DNA from: a virus | Length of the DNA stretch: 43,676 nt | Virus record (IMG/VR): IMGVR_UViG_3300048592_000487 | Span: 1 to 43,676 of that record | Direction: 5' to 3' (one strand) | Part shown: positions 31,996 through 39,073 of the stretch, one piece after another | How positions within the stretch are numbered: the first letter of the stretch is position 1 | Layout of the letters: each line of letters starts with the position of its first letter | Made by a program: the position numbers and the translations under genes | The notes under the pieces: model-generated | The model's database searches: none | Seen by the model: the letters and a program-made list of their open reading frames with translations, nothing else | Told to the model about the DNA's origin: nothing

Positions 31996-32408
31996 GCGGG
32001 CTCCGCGTCCTCAAAGTTGATCAGCAGATAGCGTCCCTTTTGGTCGCACCCGTGCTCTTTCACTCGATACTTCGCCGCGCTGTGCTCGCATACCCCCGCA
32101 ATGACGCCTTGCTTGATCGTCGTTCCGATCGGCAGCTTCGGCTGGATGTTGTATTCCGCCGCCCATGTCTTCTCGGCCTCGCGCTGCAACTGCATGACTA
32201 TCCCCGTCATCTCGTCCAGCGCCTCGACGTCGGCCGTCGTGAAGTCCCATCCGCAGTAACGGTCAAGCTGGCGGGCGAGTTCGTAGCCGTCCATGTACGG
32301 CCTGTAGTTGTCTGCGATCGTTTCCGCATCGGCGCCATCTCCGAGGCCCGTCGCCACTTTCTCTGCGGCGGCAAGGATCATTCCCTTGTCGATAGTCGGT
32401 CGTTTCAT
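31992..32408 (-). CDS. Hypothetical early protein
   Basis: A 138-residue protein directly upstream of the methyltransferase and overlapping it by 4 nt. It has a helical N-terminal half (MILAAAEKVATGLGDGADAE then MDGYELARQLDRYCGWDFTT). The C-terminal half is beta-like (IGTTIKQGVIAGVCEHSAAK then KGRYLLINFED). No family is recognised, and tight coupling suggests it is used together with the methyltransferase. Confidence 0.65.
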   Translation of the reverse strand: MKRPTIDKGMILAAAEKVATGLGDGADAETIADNYRPYMDGYELARQLDRYCGWDFTTADVEALDEMTGIVMQLQREAEKTWAAEYNIQPKLPIGTTIKQGVIAGVCEHSAAKYRVKEHGCDQKGRYLLINFEDAEPA

Positions 32409-32878
32409 GCTGCCTCCCCCCTCTGCAATTTCTCGATCTCCCACGCGATCTCCGTCGTCCGAATCGCGCTCGTCACCTGCCCCGGCGGGATGTCCGCCGG
32501 CCGCGCCACCGTCGCATCGAACTCGTCGCGCGCCTGCTCGACTAGCCTTGGCGTGAGCGGCTTGTCGGCGTCGAGGCGGTCGGCGAGCACGGCCATGTGA
32601 TACAGCCGCAGATCGGGCGCCAGCCGGCCCCAGCATTCGATCCAGCCGCGGATGGCGGGTGCGATCTCGCACCACTCGGCGCGGGTGGCAAACTGCTCGT
32701 CGATCTCAGGCATGCGCATCACGGCGCGGCCGTCAATCTCGTACACCTCGCCTTGCTTGAGCATGTCCATGAGGTTGCGCATGGGGCGGGCGATGACGTT
32801 GGCCTTGCGCTCGCGCTCGGCGCGGGCGATGCCGTGCTGTAGCCAGCGCGGCAGGGCGGCGGGGCGGCGCATGATCAC
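32405..32878 (-). CDS. Hypothetical early protein
   Basis: A 157-residue protein if begun at GTG 32878 (GTGA overlap with the upstream gene), or 155 from ATG 32872. The N-terminus is basic (RRPAALPRWLQHGIARAERE). The middle is helical with IRGWIECWGRLAPDLRLYHM. It has no motif I recognise. The regular overlap pattern of the operon favours the GTG. Confidence 0.6.
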   Translation of the reverse strand: MIMRRPAALPRWLQHGIARAERERKANVIARPMRNLMDMLKQGEVYEIDGRAVMRMPEIDEQFATRAEWCEIAPAIRGWIECWGRLAPDLRLYHMAVLADRLDADKPLTPRLVEQARDEFDATVARPADIPPGQVTSAIRTTEIAWEIEKLQRGEAA

Positions 32879-33195
32879 CGCGCCGTGTGCCGCGTGACGT
32901 TGCCCTGGCGCTCGATCACCGCGCCGTTCGCCCGGCGCTCGATCGTCGCCGGTTCGGCGGGCTTGGCCTTGGCTGCCAGCGCGACCGCCGACGGGCTCTT
33001 GATCTCGATCAAGCTCGACGACACGGCCATGCCGGTCACGCGGGCGTAATCGCTCTCAGCCTTTGCTGTGTTGATGATGGTCTGCGAGACCTCGCAAACG
33101 GCCTTCGCGCGCTCGACATCGATGTTGCCGGACTTGACGCCGGCCAGCACGTCGAAAAGGTGGTCGCGCAAGGTGTCCATGGTGTTCGTGGTCAT
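32875..33195 (-). CDS. Hypothetical early protein
   Basis: A 106-residue protein. Residues 1-60 are helical (MDTLRDHLFDVLAGVKSGNI, then VCEVSQTIINTAKAESDYAR). This resembles the short phage proteins annotated only as conserved hypothetical that sit beside HNH or recombination genes. The C-terminus is basic and Ala-rich. The start is ATG-coupled to the HNH gene. Confidence 0.6.
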   Translation of the reverse strand: MTTNTMDTLRDHLFDVLAGVKSGNIDVERAKAVCEVSQTIINTAKAESDYARVTGMAVSSSLIEIKSPSAVALAAKAKPAEPATIERRANGAVIERQGNVTRHTAR

Positions 33196-33854
33196 TCGGT
33201 GATCTCCTGGTGTTGTTGCCGGGTGCGGCGGTTGATCTGGCGGCGGATGCAGCCGACGAGTTGGTAGGCGAGCGCGGCTTCCTTGGGCAGCCGATGCACG
33301 CTGTTGCGGCGCATCAGCTCCGAGCGGTGCACGAGCTCGAGGTTGTTGATGTCGAAGTTGCGCTTGTCGCCGTCGATGAAGCACAGCGCGTAGCCGGCCG
33401 GCACGGTGCGCCCGTGCATGCGCCAGACCAGGTGGTGGATGGCCACGTAGTCGCGGCGCGTGCATCCGGTATCGGCGGTCTTGCGTTGCAGATAGCCCTC
33501 CTTGCTGGTGCGGTCGCTGCCGATCGGCATCCAGGTGTGCGGTCGGTGGCCCGGCTGGAACATCGTCTCGAGCGTGCGACCGCGCGCGGGGTGCGGCTTG
33601 CCCTTGTTGTGGGGCGCGTTCCCGGTCTGCCATTGCGTGCGCCGTGCGGGGTGGCTTGGGTCGGCCATGGCAGCGCGGGCGCGCTCGGCGATCCACTCGG
33701 AGGTTTTGCGCAGCCCGAGCTGGCGGGCCTTGAGCTCGATGGAGCGCACCCCGCGGCCGGTGCGCTCGGAGATCTCGCGGGCGGTGTGGTCGGGGAACAG
33801 CCGGCGCAGCTCGGCAACCTCGTCGTCCGTCCATCGGGCGTAGCGCGGGATCAT
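33192..33854 (-). CDS. HNH-type nuclease-like protein
   Basis: A 220-residue protein. An N-terminal helix-turn-helix (WTDDEVAELRRLFPDHTARE, then RSIELKARQLGLRK, about 8-50) precedes an HNH_3-like core at about 136-175 (HHLVWRMHG...CFIDGDKRNFDINNLELV). His140 and His141 and the D-G-D-K--N--I-NLEL pattern are kept. The His usual in the central H-x-DG position is Phe159, so nuclease activity is uncertain. It may be a free-standing phage HNH protein for DNA processing or a homing-type relative. Both ends overlap neighbours. Confidence 0.8.
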   Translation of the reverse strand: MIPRYARWTDDEVAELRRLFPDHTAREISERTGRGVRSIELKARQLGLRKTSEWIAERARAAMADPSHPARRTQWQTGNAPHNKGKPHPARGRTLETMFQPGHRPHTWMPIGSDRTSKEGYLQRKTADTGCTRRDYVAIHHLVWRMHGRTVPAGYALCFIDGDKRNFDINNLELVHRSELMRRNSVHRLPKEAALAYQLVGCIRRQINRRTRQQHQEITE

Positions 33855-34201
33855 GCTGGCTCCGCGTCGTCGTCGTCGGCGATGCGCCAGGCGTGCACGC
33901 GTTTGCCGTCGGTGCCGAGCTCGCGGGTTCGCGTCACCAGGCCGGCTTCGAGCAGCATGGCGAGCTGGTTTGCGGCCATGCTGCGCGTGATCTCGATCTC
34001 GGCCATGACGTCTGCGAGGGTGACGTGGTCGCGCTTGCGCATGAGCTGCAGTAGCGCGTCGGTGATCTCGGAGACCGTGCGGCGTTTGGCGATATTCTTC
34101 AACGCCGCAGCGCGGTGCTTGTCACGGATGGCCTCGCGGCGCATCTGCGACGGCGTGGGTGGCACCGGGGCGAGGCCCAGCGAGAGGGCGATGATGTCCA
34201 C
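33851..34201 (-). CDS. Winged helix-turn-helix regulator
   Basis: A 116-residue protein beginning at GTG 34201, with GAGG 7 nt upstream. The winged helix lies in the second half: VSEITDALLQLMRKRDHVTL, ADVMAEIEITRSMAANQLAM, then LLEAGLVTRTRELG as wing. The pattern resembles MarR-like or phage replication-control wHTH domains. The N-terminal 40 residues are basic. It may regulate the early operon it sits in. Confidence 0.7.
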   Translation of the reverse strand: MDIIALSLGLAPVPPTPSQMRREAIRDKHRAAALKNIAKRRTVSEITDALLQLMRKRDHVTLADVMAEIEITRSMAANQLAMLLEAGLVTRTRELGTDGKRVHAWRIADDDDAEPA

Positions 34202-34209
34202 GACGCGCC

Positions 34210-34614
34210 TCAGAAAACGACCAGGTGCCGGTCGAGCGCTGCGGCGTGGTCGAGCACGTCCCTGGCTTCGGCGGTCGAGCAGACGAATTGCGCTCCGTTG
34301 AGCGCCTGGATGCTCACGCTGTCGCTCTTGGCGCGGATCACGATCTCCTGACCGTCGGCGAGGAAGCAGCGGACGGCGTCGATCAGGTCCTTGAGCTCGA
34401 CGGTTTCGAGGTCGGGCTCGGGGTCGGCCTGCTGCGCGAGCTGAGCGAGCAGGTCTTTCGCGCGCTCGTCGGCGTGCGCGATCTCGGTGTGCAATGCGGT
34501 TACCTGGTGCTGCAGGCTGGCGTTCAGGCCCTGGAGCTTTTCGATCAGCGCGCGGGCGTTTTGCAGCTCGTCCGATTCGAGGGTGCGCGGTTCGGTTTCG
34601 TGCCACTGTGTCAT
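34210..34614 (-). CDS. Coiled-coil early protein
   Basis: A 134-residue protein starting at ATG 34614 with AGGA 6 nt upstream. Residues 12-62 are a strong heptad-like helix (LESDELQNARALIEKLQGLN, SLQHQVTALHTEIAHADERA). The second half is a small alpha/beta part with VRCFLADGQEIVIRAKSDSV. An upstream in-frame GTG at 34767 would add a signal-peptide-like leader of about 51 residues, but it has no good ribosome site, so the short form is preferred. Confidence 0.6.
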   Translation of the reverse strand: MTQWHETEPRTLESDELQNARALIEKLQGLNASLQHQVTALHTEIAHADERAKDLLAQLAQQADPEPDLETVELKDLIDAVRCFLADGQEIVIRAKSDSVSIQALNGAQFVCSTAEARDVLDHAAALDRHLVVF

Positions 34615-34818
34615 GTTCGGTCCTTGTGGGTTGGTGTCACATCCGGATGGCGACTCGGCGGAATCGTCATGCGGATGGGTGCCGGTCTTTCCCGGCTGTC
34701 CGGTCGTGCCCGCCGCATTTACGTGCTGCCCAGCCAGGCACAGCAACAGGGAGGCGCTCGTCACCACGTCACGACCTGCCGGTGATATGTCCCCTCCGCC
34801 GGCCGGGGTCGTGAGTGT
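34615..34818. other. Intergenic gap within the leftward early operon
   Basis: This 204-nt gap separates the coiled-coil gene from the small membrane gene, the only sizeable gap in the operon. It holds a 19-codon ORF on the - strand (34611-34670) whose stop overlaps the downstream ATG as ATGA, a possible leader peptide. No convincing promoter or terminator is seen. The + strand has only short shadow ORFs. Confidence 0.3.
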
Positions 34819-35025
34819 TCAGGGGGTGGCGTCGGCCACGTGGGTGGCCGCGCTGGCGGCGATGGCGCGCTCGGTGGCGGCGTCGTGCGCTTCGAGCAGG
34901 CCGTAGCCGCCGAACACCAGCACCACGGCCAACACGCGCGCCCACATGGGCAGTGGGTTGCCCTCGGTTCGCGCGCGGTGCCAGCGCAGTGGGCGCGACC
35001 AATCGGGGGTCGGATTCATGTTCAT
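34819..35025 (-). CDS. Small single-pass membrane protein
   Basis: A 68-residue protein with one transmembrane segment (WARVLAVVLVFGGYGLLEA, about 28-46) and short hydrophilic ends. GGAGG lies about 8 nt before ATG 35025. It overlaps the PEP-CTERM gene stop by 4 nt, so the two are translated together, and both have membrane segments. They may form an envelope-directed pair. Confidence 0.65.
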   Translation of the reverse strand: MNMNPTPDWSRPLRWHRARTEGNPLPMWARVLAVVLVFGGYGLLEAHDAATERAIAASAATHVADATP

Positions 35026-35405
35026 GCTCTGGTCCTCCAGGCAAGGGCCGCCACGCCCGCGCCGAGGAGGGCGAGCGTGCCGGGTTCGGGCAGCGGCCGC
35101 GTCGCTGCGTGGTGTTGCGGGACGACGGGCTCGCGCTGGGTCGGCGCGGGGGAGTCTTCGGGGCTGCAGTCCTTGCCAGCGCCGCTGCACGGCGGGATCT
35201 CGACGCGCACGTCCGGCGCGGGCGTGCCCTGCGGCAGCGGGCGCACCGTCGCAGCGGCGGGGCGGTAGAGCTCTGGCGGCGTGGCGGCGACCAGGCCGGC
35301 GCCGATCGCGCATACGAGCGCGAGCATGCCGACTGACCCTTCCAGGCGGCCGATGCGCCGCTGACGGCGCATGGAGCCGGGCGGCAGGTAGCGGACGCGC
35401 TTCAT
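35022..35405 (-). CDS. PEP-CTERM sorting-domain protein
   Basis: A 127-residue protein. It has a basic N-terminus, a hydrophobic segment at 27-41 (MLALVCAIGAGLVAA) that can act as signal anchor, a Pro-rich middle with two Cys (73 and 80), and a C-terminal PEP-CTERM signal. The latter has Pro-Glu-Pro at 106-108, a hydrophobic stretch LALLGAGVAALAW and a basic end. In bacteria, exosortase enzymes recognise this signal and sort the protein to the envelope or matrix. No exosortase gene is present in the window, so a host enzyme would be needed. It is expressed with the early operon. Confidence 0.8.
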   Translation of the reverse strand: MKRVRYLPPGSMRRQRRIGRLEGSVGMLALVCAIGAGLVAATPPELYRPAAATVRPLPQGTPAPDVRVEIPPCSGAGKDCSPEDSPAPTQREPVVPQHHAATRPLPEPGTLALLGAGVAALAWRTRA

Positions 35406-35563
35406 GCGACCCTCCCGGCGAGCTTGCGAAGGGCGGCTTCGATCGGCACGCCGGCTGCGGCCATGCGGCACGCGGCTGAGTAGGTGGTGATGTGGCCGAC
35501 CTCTGCCGACCAGGCGAGCAGGTCGACGTAGTCGCGCATGAGGGCGTTGATGCGGCGGGTCAT
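35402..35563 (-). CDS. Very small early ORF
   Basis: A 53-residue ORF linking its neighbours through 4-nt ATGA overlaps at both ends (35402-35405 and 35560-35563). That overlap is the main reason to believe it. The protein is helical (NALMRDYVDLLAWSAEVGHI, then RMAAAGVPIEAALRKLAG) and soluble. No family is recognised. Confidence 0.6.
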   Translation of the reverse strand: MTRRINALMRDYVDLLAWSAEVGHITTYSAACRMAAAGVPIEAALRKLAGRVA

Positions 35564-35775
35564 GCGGTCATCTCGTCCAGGCAGTAGGTGCGGACCTCGG
35601 AAAGCACACGCTCGCCGCGCTTTTCGGTCTCGTCGGCGATGATCAGCAGCGTGGCCGCCAGCCGGCGCAGTTGCTCGGCGCCGAACTCAGCCCCGTCGCC
35701 GGGGAGGTTGTGCACACACGCCAGCGGTGCGCCGTGGCGGTCCTTGGTGTGCTTGACGATCAGCGTGCGGTTCAT
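35560..35775 (-). CDS. Small early protein
   Basis: A 71-residue protein with GAGGAG just upstream of the ATG. The N-terminal half is a beta hairpin-like stretch (RTLIVKHTKDRHGAPLACVH). A helix follows (EQLRRLAATLLIIADETEKR). This pattern is seen in short phage early proteins of unknown function. It is the second gene after the antirepressor, 10 nt downstream. Confidence 0.65.
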   Translation of the reverse strand: MNRTLIVKHTKDRHGAPLACVHNLPGDGAEFGAEQLRRLAATLLIIADETEKRGERVLSEVRTYCLDEMTA

Positions 35776-35785
35776 GGCGTACTCC

Positions 35786-36502
35786 TCAGGCGTGCATCAG
35801 CGACCCGGCCACGCTCAGCGCGGCGCGGCTGCATTCGGTGCGGCAGCGGGTGTTGCCCTTGGCGCCGCGGGCCTCGATGCGCTCGGCGGCAAGAATCTCG
35901 GCCAGGCCGACGGCGAACAGCTGTTTCAGGGGGAGTACGTCGCGGATGCTTGCGCGAGGCTTCAGGCCACGAAGCTGGCGAATCTCTTCGGCCTTGCCGC
36001 CCACGATGGGCTTGTAGATCTCGTTGGTGCAGTCGCCGTAGCCGCGTCCCTCGACACCGTGCGCTTGCAGCGTGGCGGTGAAGCGGTTGCGGGCGACCTT
36101 GCCCTGCATGCGGGTGGCCAGCCACGCCTGGTCTTCGTGCGAGGCACGGTCGGCGATCTCGGCGGCGAGGGTGACGTCGCCGCTGGCTACGCGCTCCTCG
36201 AGCTCGATCAGCGCGCGGCGGATGGCGCGGCCTTGGTCGGTGCGCTCGACCATCGCCAGCTCTTTGGCGGTGGTCAGCGTCAGCAGGTAGTCCTTGCGGG
36301 GCCGGCCGGCCTTGCCTGGGGTTTTACTGGAAATCGAGTAAAAGTCCCGGCCGTCTTCGAACTCGTACTCGCGGATCCGAGCGGCGATCCAGTCGTTGAA
36401 GCGGGTGCCGTTGTCGAGCCGCTTGTGAAGCTCGCGGGCGTCGATACCGTGGCGGTCTGCGCCGGCCTGGGTGACCGTGCGGAAGGTGAGGGTCGGGTGC
36501 AT
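35786..36502 (-). CDS. AntA/AntB-type antirepressor
   Basis: A 238-residue protein with an N-terminal AntA/AntB domain (IDARELHKRLDNGTRFNDWI, RIREYEFEDGRDFYSI, about 20-58). A DNA-binding-like central part follows (DYLLTLTTAKELAMVERTDQ). Phage antirepressors bind or displace the lysogeny repressor to trigger the lytic cycle. As first gene of the leftward operon with its own promoter, it would be the switch toward excision. This matters because the repressor here lacks a cleavage domain. Its C-terminal 90 residues carry several Cys and Arg of unknown role. Confidence 0.88.
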   Translation of the reverse strand: MHPTLTFRTVTQAGADRHGIDARELHKRLDNGTRFNDWIAARIREYEFEDGRDFYSISSKTPGKAGRPRKDYLLTLTTAKELAMVERTDQGRAIRRALIELEERVASGDVTLAAEIADRASHEDQAWLATRMQGKVARNRFTATLQAHGVEGRGYGDCTNEIYKPIVGGKAEEIRQLRGLKPRASIRDVLPLKQLFAVGLAEILAAERIEARGAKGNTRCRTECSRAALSVAGSLMHA

Positions 36503-36530
36503 CGCTGCGCTCCATCGGGGTGATGGGTGC

Positions 36531-36560
36531 AGAATACAACTAAGAGTTTTATTCAGTCAA
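36531..36560 (-). promoter_or_regulatory. Promoter of the leftward early operon (P-ant)
   Basis: On the - strand, TTGACT (36560-36555), an 18-nt spacer and TATTCT (36536-36531) form a near-consensus sigma70 promoter about 29 nt before the antirepressor ATG. The spacer end carries AGTTGTA, half of the operator palindrome between repressor and Cro. The 22 bases spanning the -10 match the Cro promoter at 18 positions. Both are therefore probably controlled by the same repressor. Confidence 0.7.
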
Positions 36561-36589
36561 CAACCGAAAGTAGTTTTCGTGTCGACAGG

Positions 36590-36615
36590 CAAAGAAAAAC
36601 CGCCCAGGGGCGGTT
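36590..36615 (-). terminator. Intrinsic terminator of the lysogeny operon
   Basis: AACCGCCC (36598-36605), a 2-nt AG loop and GGGCGGTT (36608-36615) form a perfect 8-bp stem. Read on the - strand, the arm is followed by a T-rich run. It lies 20 nt after the stop of the 301-residue gene, so it should end the repressor-kinase transcript before the antirepressor promoter. Confidence 0.8.
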
Positions 36616-36635
36616 CGATTTTGGGCGTACATCGA

Positions 36636-37541
36636 CTATGCGGCGTCTTTCAGCAGGATCCGGTCAGCTGCAATCTGGTGGGTTGGGCAGGCCTCGACGC
36701 GCATCTCGTGCTTGTCGGCAAACTCTTCGAGAAGCGCGAACGCGCGGTGGGCCTCGCGGATCATGCGCTCGCTGTAGCCGACGTCGGTCTCGGCGGGAAC
36801 AAAGGCCAGCAGTTCGATCTCGTGCGCGCTTCCCGCGAACAGGTCGGCCTCTTCGGCGCGCTTGCGCACCAGCTCGAGGTCGATGAGCTTGGCCTTGCTA
36901 TCCTTCAAGTGGCGCGCCAATCCGCCGCCGGGAACCAGGCGCGCAAAGCCGGCACAGTAGCGGCGCCCAAGATAGTCGATGCGGGTCTCGCGGACATGCT
37001 CGCCGGCCTTCACGGCGCGGTTGAAGTGCGTGGCCCACTCCGGGCGCCGCGCCTGTACTGCATCGCGAATCAGCCGCGACCAGCGCAGGTCTTCGGATTC
37101 ATGCTCGGTCACCGCCGTCTTGCTGTCGGGTAGGATGTCGGCGAGCGAGGCCAGGAATGCAGAGTCGGCCAGCGCGCCGCGGATCACGTCGCCCCAGTGG
37201 CGTCCATGCGCCCAGCGCACTTCGCCCGGGCTGACGCCAGACAGCGGCGAGCGCCATGTCTGCAGCCACTTGCCGGCCTGCATGTGCGCCGTCAGGCTAC
37301 GCTCGATGAACTCGACCAAGCGCTGCACGTTTCCCGCCTTGCTGCCCAGAAAGCACGCCCAAGCCTCCATGCTGGCGGCTGGCTGGAGACGCCATTCGCC
37401 TTCAGTGGTGCGGGCGGCCACGAGCAGGGCGATGCGCTCGCCCGAGCCAATGATAGGCTCCCAGTACACCGGCATCCAGTGGGCGCCGAAGTCTGGCAGG
37501 AGCGGAAAGCCTTTGGAGTCGAGCGGTATGGGTGCGTTCAC
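36636..37541 (-). CDS. Partner of HipA-like kinase, lysogeny operon
   Basis: A 301-residue protein I cannot firmly assign. The N-terminal region reads MPVYWEPIIGSGERIALLVA then ARTTEGEWRLQPA. From memory this resembles uncharacterised proteins encoded beside HipA-like kinases, possibly DUF3037-related. The rest is helical with charged ends (ERMIREAHRAFALLEEFADK). It overlaps the kinase stop by 4 nt (ATGA) and is followed 20 nt later by a terminator, so it is the last gene of the repressor transcript. Substrate, inhibitor or effector of the kinase are all possible. Confidence 0.65.
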   Translation of the reverse strand: MNAPIPLDSKGFPLLPDFGAHWMPVYWEPIIGSGERIALLVAARTTEGEWRLQPAASMEAWACFLGSKAGNVQRLVEFIERSLTAHMQAGKWLQTWRSPLSGVSPGEVRWAHGRHWGDVIRGALADSAFLASLADILPDSKTAVTEHESEDLRWSRLIRDAVQARRPEWATHFNRAVKAGEHVRETRIDYLGRRYCAGFARLVPGGGLARHLKDSKAKLIDLELVRKRAEEADLFAGSAHEIELLAFVPAETDVGYSERMIREAHRAFALLEEFADKHEMRVEACPTHQIAADRILLKDAA

Positions 37542-38335
37542 GGCCTGTCGAGCTGGAGGGTGATTTGCTGATGGTCTCGTGCCCGCTTGCGCAGTAAGCC
37601 TGCTGCGTTGGCAATGCGGGACTCGATTAACCGTAGCACATCATCCGTCCAATTCGAAGCGCCGATTCGGCTTCCGAGGTCCTCGGGCGCCAGCGCGCGT
37701 AGGTCGATCAGGCGCCATTGATCCACCAACTCCTGCGCGGCCTTTTCGAGCCTGGCGGCTTCGATTCGCGGGCCAAAGTGCGCCGCGAGCCGCTCGGCCA
37801 GCTGGTTCTGTACGGTCTCGTGGGGCGTGACCGGGCGCAGCGGGTGGCGCATCGGCCCGCCCAGTGCAAAGTCGTGATCGATGGGCACGAAGGCCTCGTC
37901 GCCGTCCCACAGCAGGTTGCCGGCGTGGCGGTCGATATTGGCGATTGCTTCGTCCAGAATGCAGCATGCGCGCAGATTGGGCCATGCCATCAGCGCCTCC
38001 TGCACCGCCACGTCGTCGCCGTCCTCAATCCACTGTCGCATCGAGCGGTTGTCGACTTCTTCGAGGCCGAACAGCGGCAGGCCGTCCGCCTTGCCGAGTC
38101 GCAACTTAGGGTCGCTCACCAGCAGCGGGCGCGGCGCCCCCAGGCCGCAGGCGCGCGCGAGCAGGCTCCCCACGCATTCGGCCAGCAGCGCGGCCGGCCC
38201 CAGTTGTTTGAGGTAGACGCCGACAGACTCGCCCTCATCGGTGAGCGCCCGCGCGCGCCACACCCGATTGAGTTGTCCGGCGCGCACCATGACCGGTTCG
38301 CTGATGATCGTCGCGAGGCCGAGTCGGTTGCTCAT
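37538..38335 (-). CDS. HipA-like protein kinase, lysogeny operon
   Basis: A 265-residue kinase-fold protein, shorter than E. coli HipA (about 440). A VGVYLKQLG strand gives candidate Lys43, with Glu53 in the next helix. The catalytic loop NIDRHAGNLL has Asp135 and Asn140, and metal-binding IDHDFALGG follows (Asp153 and Asp155). This order fits the HipA/PI3-4-kinase-like fold. The gene overlaps the repressor stop by 4 nt, so it should be expressed in lysogens. A role in growth arrest, superinfection exclusion or phage defence is inferred from that placement, not shown. Confidence 0.75.
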   Translation of the reverse strand: MSNRLGLATIISEPVMVRAGQLNRVWRARALTDEGESVGVYLKQLGPAALLAECVGSLLARACGLGAPRPLLVSDPKLRLGKADGLPLFGLEEVDNRSMRQWIEDGDDVAVQEALMAWPNLRACCILDEAIANIDRHAGNLLWDGDEAFVPIDHDFALGGPMRHPLRPVTPHETVQNQLAERLAAHFGPRIEAARLEKAAQELVDQWRLIDLRALAPEDLGSRIGASNWTDDVLRLIESRIANAAGLLRKRARDHQQITLQLDRP

Positions 38336-38757
38336 GGGCGGTTGATCTGTTTCTCGATGTAGTCGCGCGCCGAAGTTACCAACGCGCGCAGGCTGTCGGA
38401 CAGGCCCTCGGGCACGTCGGCAGCGGGCTGGTTGAGCGCGAGGTCTATCAGCGCGCGTGTGGCAGGGTCTGCGCTGCGATAGCGGGCGAGGAGCGGGTGG
38501 GTGCCGTCGGGCCGCTTCGGCAGGGTGCCGGTCATCAGCCAGTCGAAACTGACGCCAGCCCAGTCGGCTATCTCTTTGCCTTTAGAAATCGTGCAGAAGC
38601 CCTCGCCTTCAAGCCATTTCCGCGCCGCTTGCTGCGTAACCTTGAAGACCTTGGCCACCTGAAGCTGACGGGCTTTCCCTTTCGGGGGCACGTTCTTCTC
38701 ATCGCACAGCTCATTGAGCCGCTGGGCAAAACCCTGCTTGTCATCGCCGCTTGTCAT
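38332..38757 (-). CDS. Lysogeny repressor (CI-like, no peptidase domain)
   Basis: A 141-residue DNA-binding protein. Residues 8-75 form a helix-turn-helix of phage repressor type (QLQVAKVFKVTQQAARKWLE, ISKGKEIADWAGVSFDWLMT). The remaining 60 residues are helical and may mediate dimers. There is no S24/LexA-like peptidase with an Ala-Gly or Cys-Gly cleavage site and Ser-Lys pair. RecA-driven self-cleavage is therefore unlikely, and the antirepressor would be the trigger. It is divergent from the Cro-like gene across a 26-bp palindrome and heads the kinase operon. Confidence 0.82.
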   Translation of the reverse strand: MTSGDDKQGFAQRLNELCDEKNVPPKGKARQLQVAKVFKVTQQAARKWLEGEGFCTISKGKEIADWAGVSFDWLMTGTLPKRPDGTHPLLARYRSADPATRALIDLALNQPAADVPEGLSDSLRALVTSARDYIEKQINRP

Positions 38758-38784
38758 AGAACTGATTGTTTCAGAGCGCCGGCT

Positions 38785-38810
38785 TACTTGCAGTTGTACA
38801 ACTGACAGTA
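38785..38810. promoter_or_regulatory. Operator palindrome between repressor and Cro genes
   Basis: TACTTGCAGTTGTACAACTGACAGTA reads as TACT-NN-CAGTTG-TA-CAACTG-NN-AGTA, a 26-bp palindrome with a perfect 14-bp core (38791-38804). It covers the -35 and spacer of the Cro promoter, so binding there would block rightward transcription. A half site (AGTTGTA) recurs in the antirepressor promoter. Confidence 0.75.
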
Positions 38811-38817
38811 GTATTCT
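38788..38817 (+). promoter_or_regulatory. Rightward early promoter (P-cro)
   Basis: TTGCAG (38788-38793), an 18-nt spacer and TATTCT (38812-38817) precede the Cro-like ATG by only 6 nt. The leader would therefore be very short, possibly leaderless or with the start just past the +1. The -10 and spacing are the same as in the antirepressor promoter. Confidence 0.6.
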
Positions 38818-38823
38818 GCGCCC

Positions 38824-39072
38824 ATGAACACGACTCACCTCTCGCGCGCGATCGAACTCGTCGGCCTCCAGCCCTTGGCCAAGGCCGTCGGCGTGACCTA
38901 CCAGGCCATCCGGAAGTTCGAGCGCAGCGGCATCCCCGCCGAGCGCGTCATCCCGATCGCGGCGGCCACTGAATGGCGGGTCACGCCGCACCAACTCCGA
39001 CCCGACCTCTACCCCAATGCGCGCGATGGCATGCCGGCGGATCGCGGTGATCTGCTGCAAGAGGCTGCCTGA
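38824..39072 (+). CDS. Cro-like repressor (YdaS family HTH)
   Basis: An 82-residue helix-turn-helix protein of the Cro/YdaS type. The motif is LSRAIELVGLQPLAKAVGVT then YQAIRKFERSGIPAERVIPI (about 6-45), followed by a short WRVTPHQLRPDLYP block common in this family. It should bind the same operator as the repressor and favour lytic growth. It is the first gene of the rightward early transcript. Confidence 0.85.
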   Translation: MNTTHLSRAIELVGLQPLAKAVGVTYQAIRKFERSGIPAERVIPIAAATEWRVTPHQLRPDLYPNARDGMPADRGDLLQEAA

Positions 39073-39073
39073 C

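Noticed and set aside
30574-32031. A 485-codon + strand frame opposite the methyltransferase
   Set aside because: All methyltransferase motifs are on the - strand; the + strand frame is a shadow.
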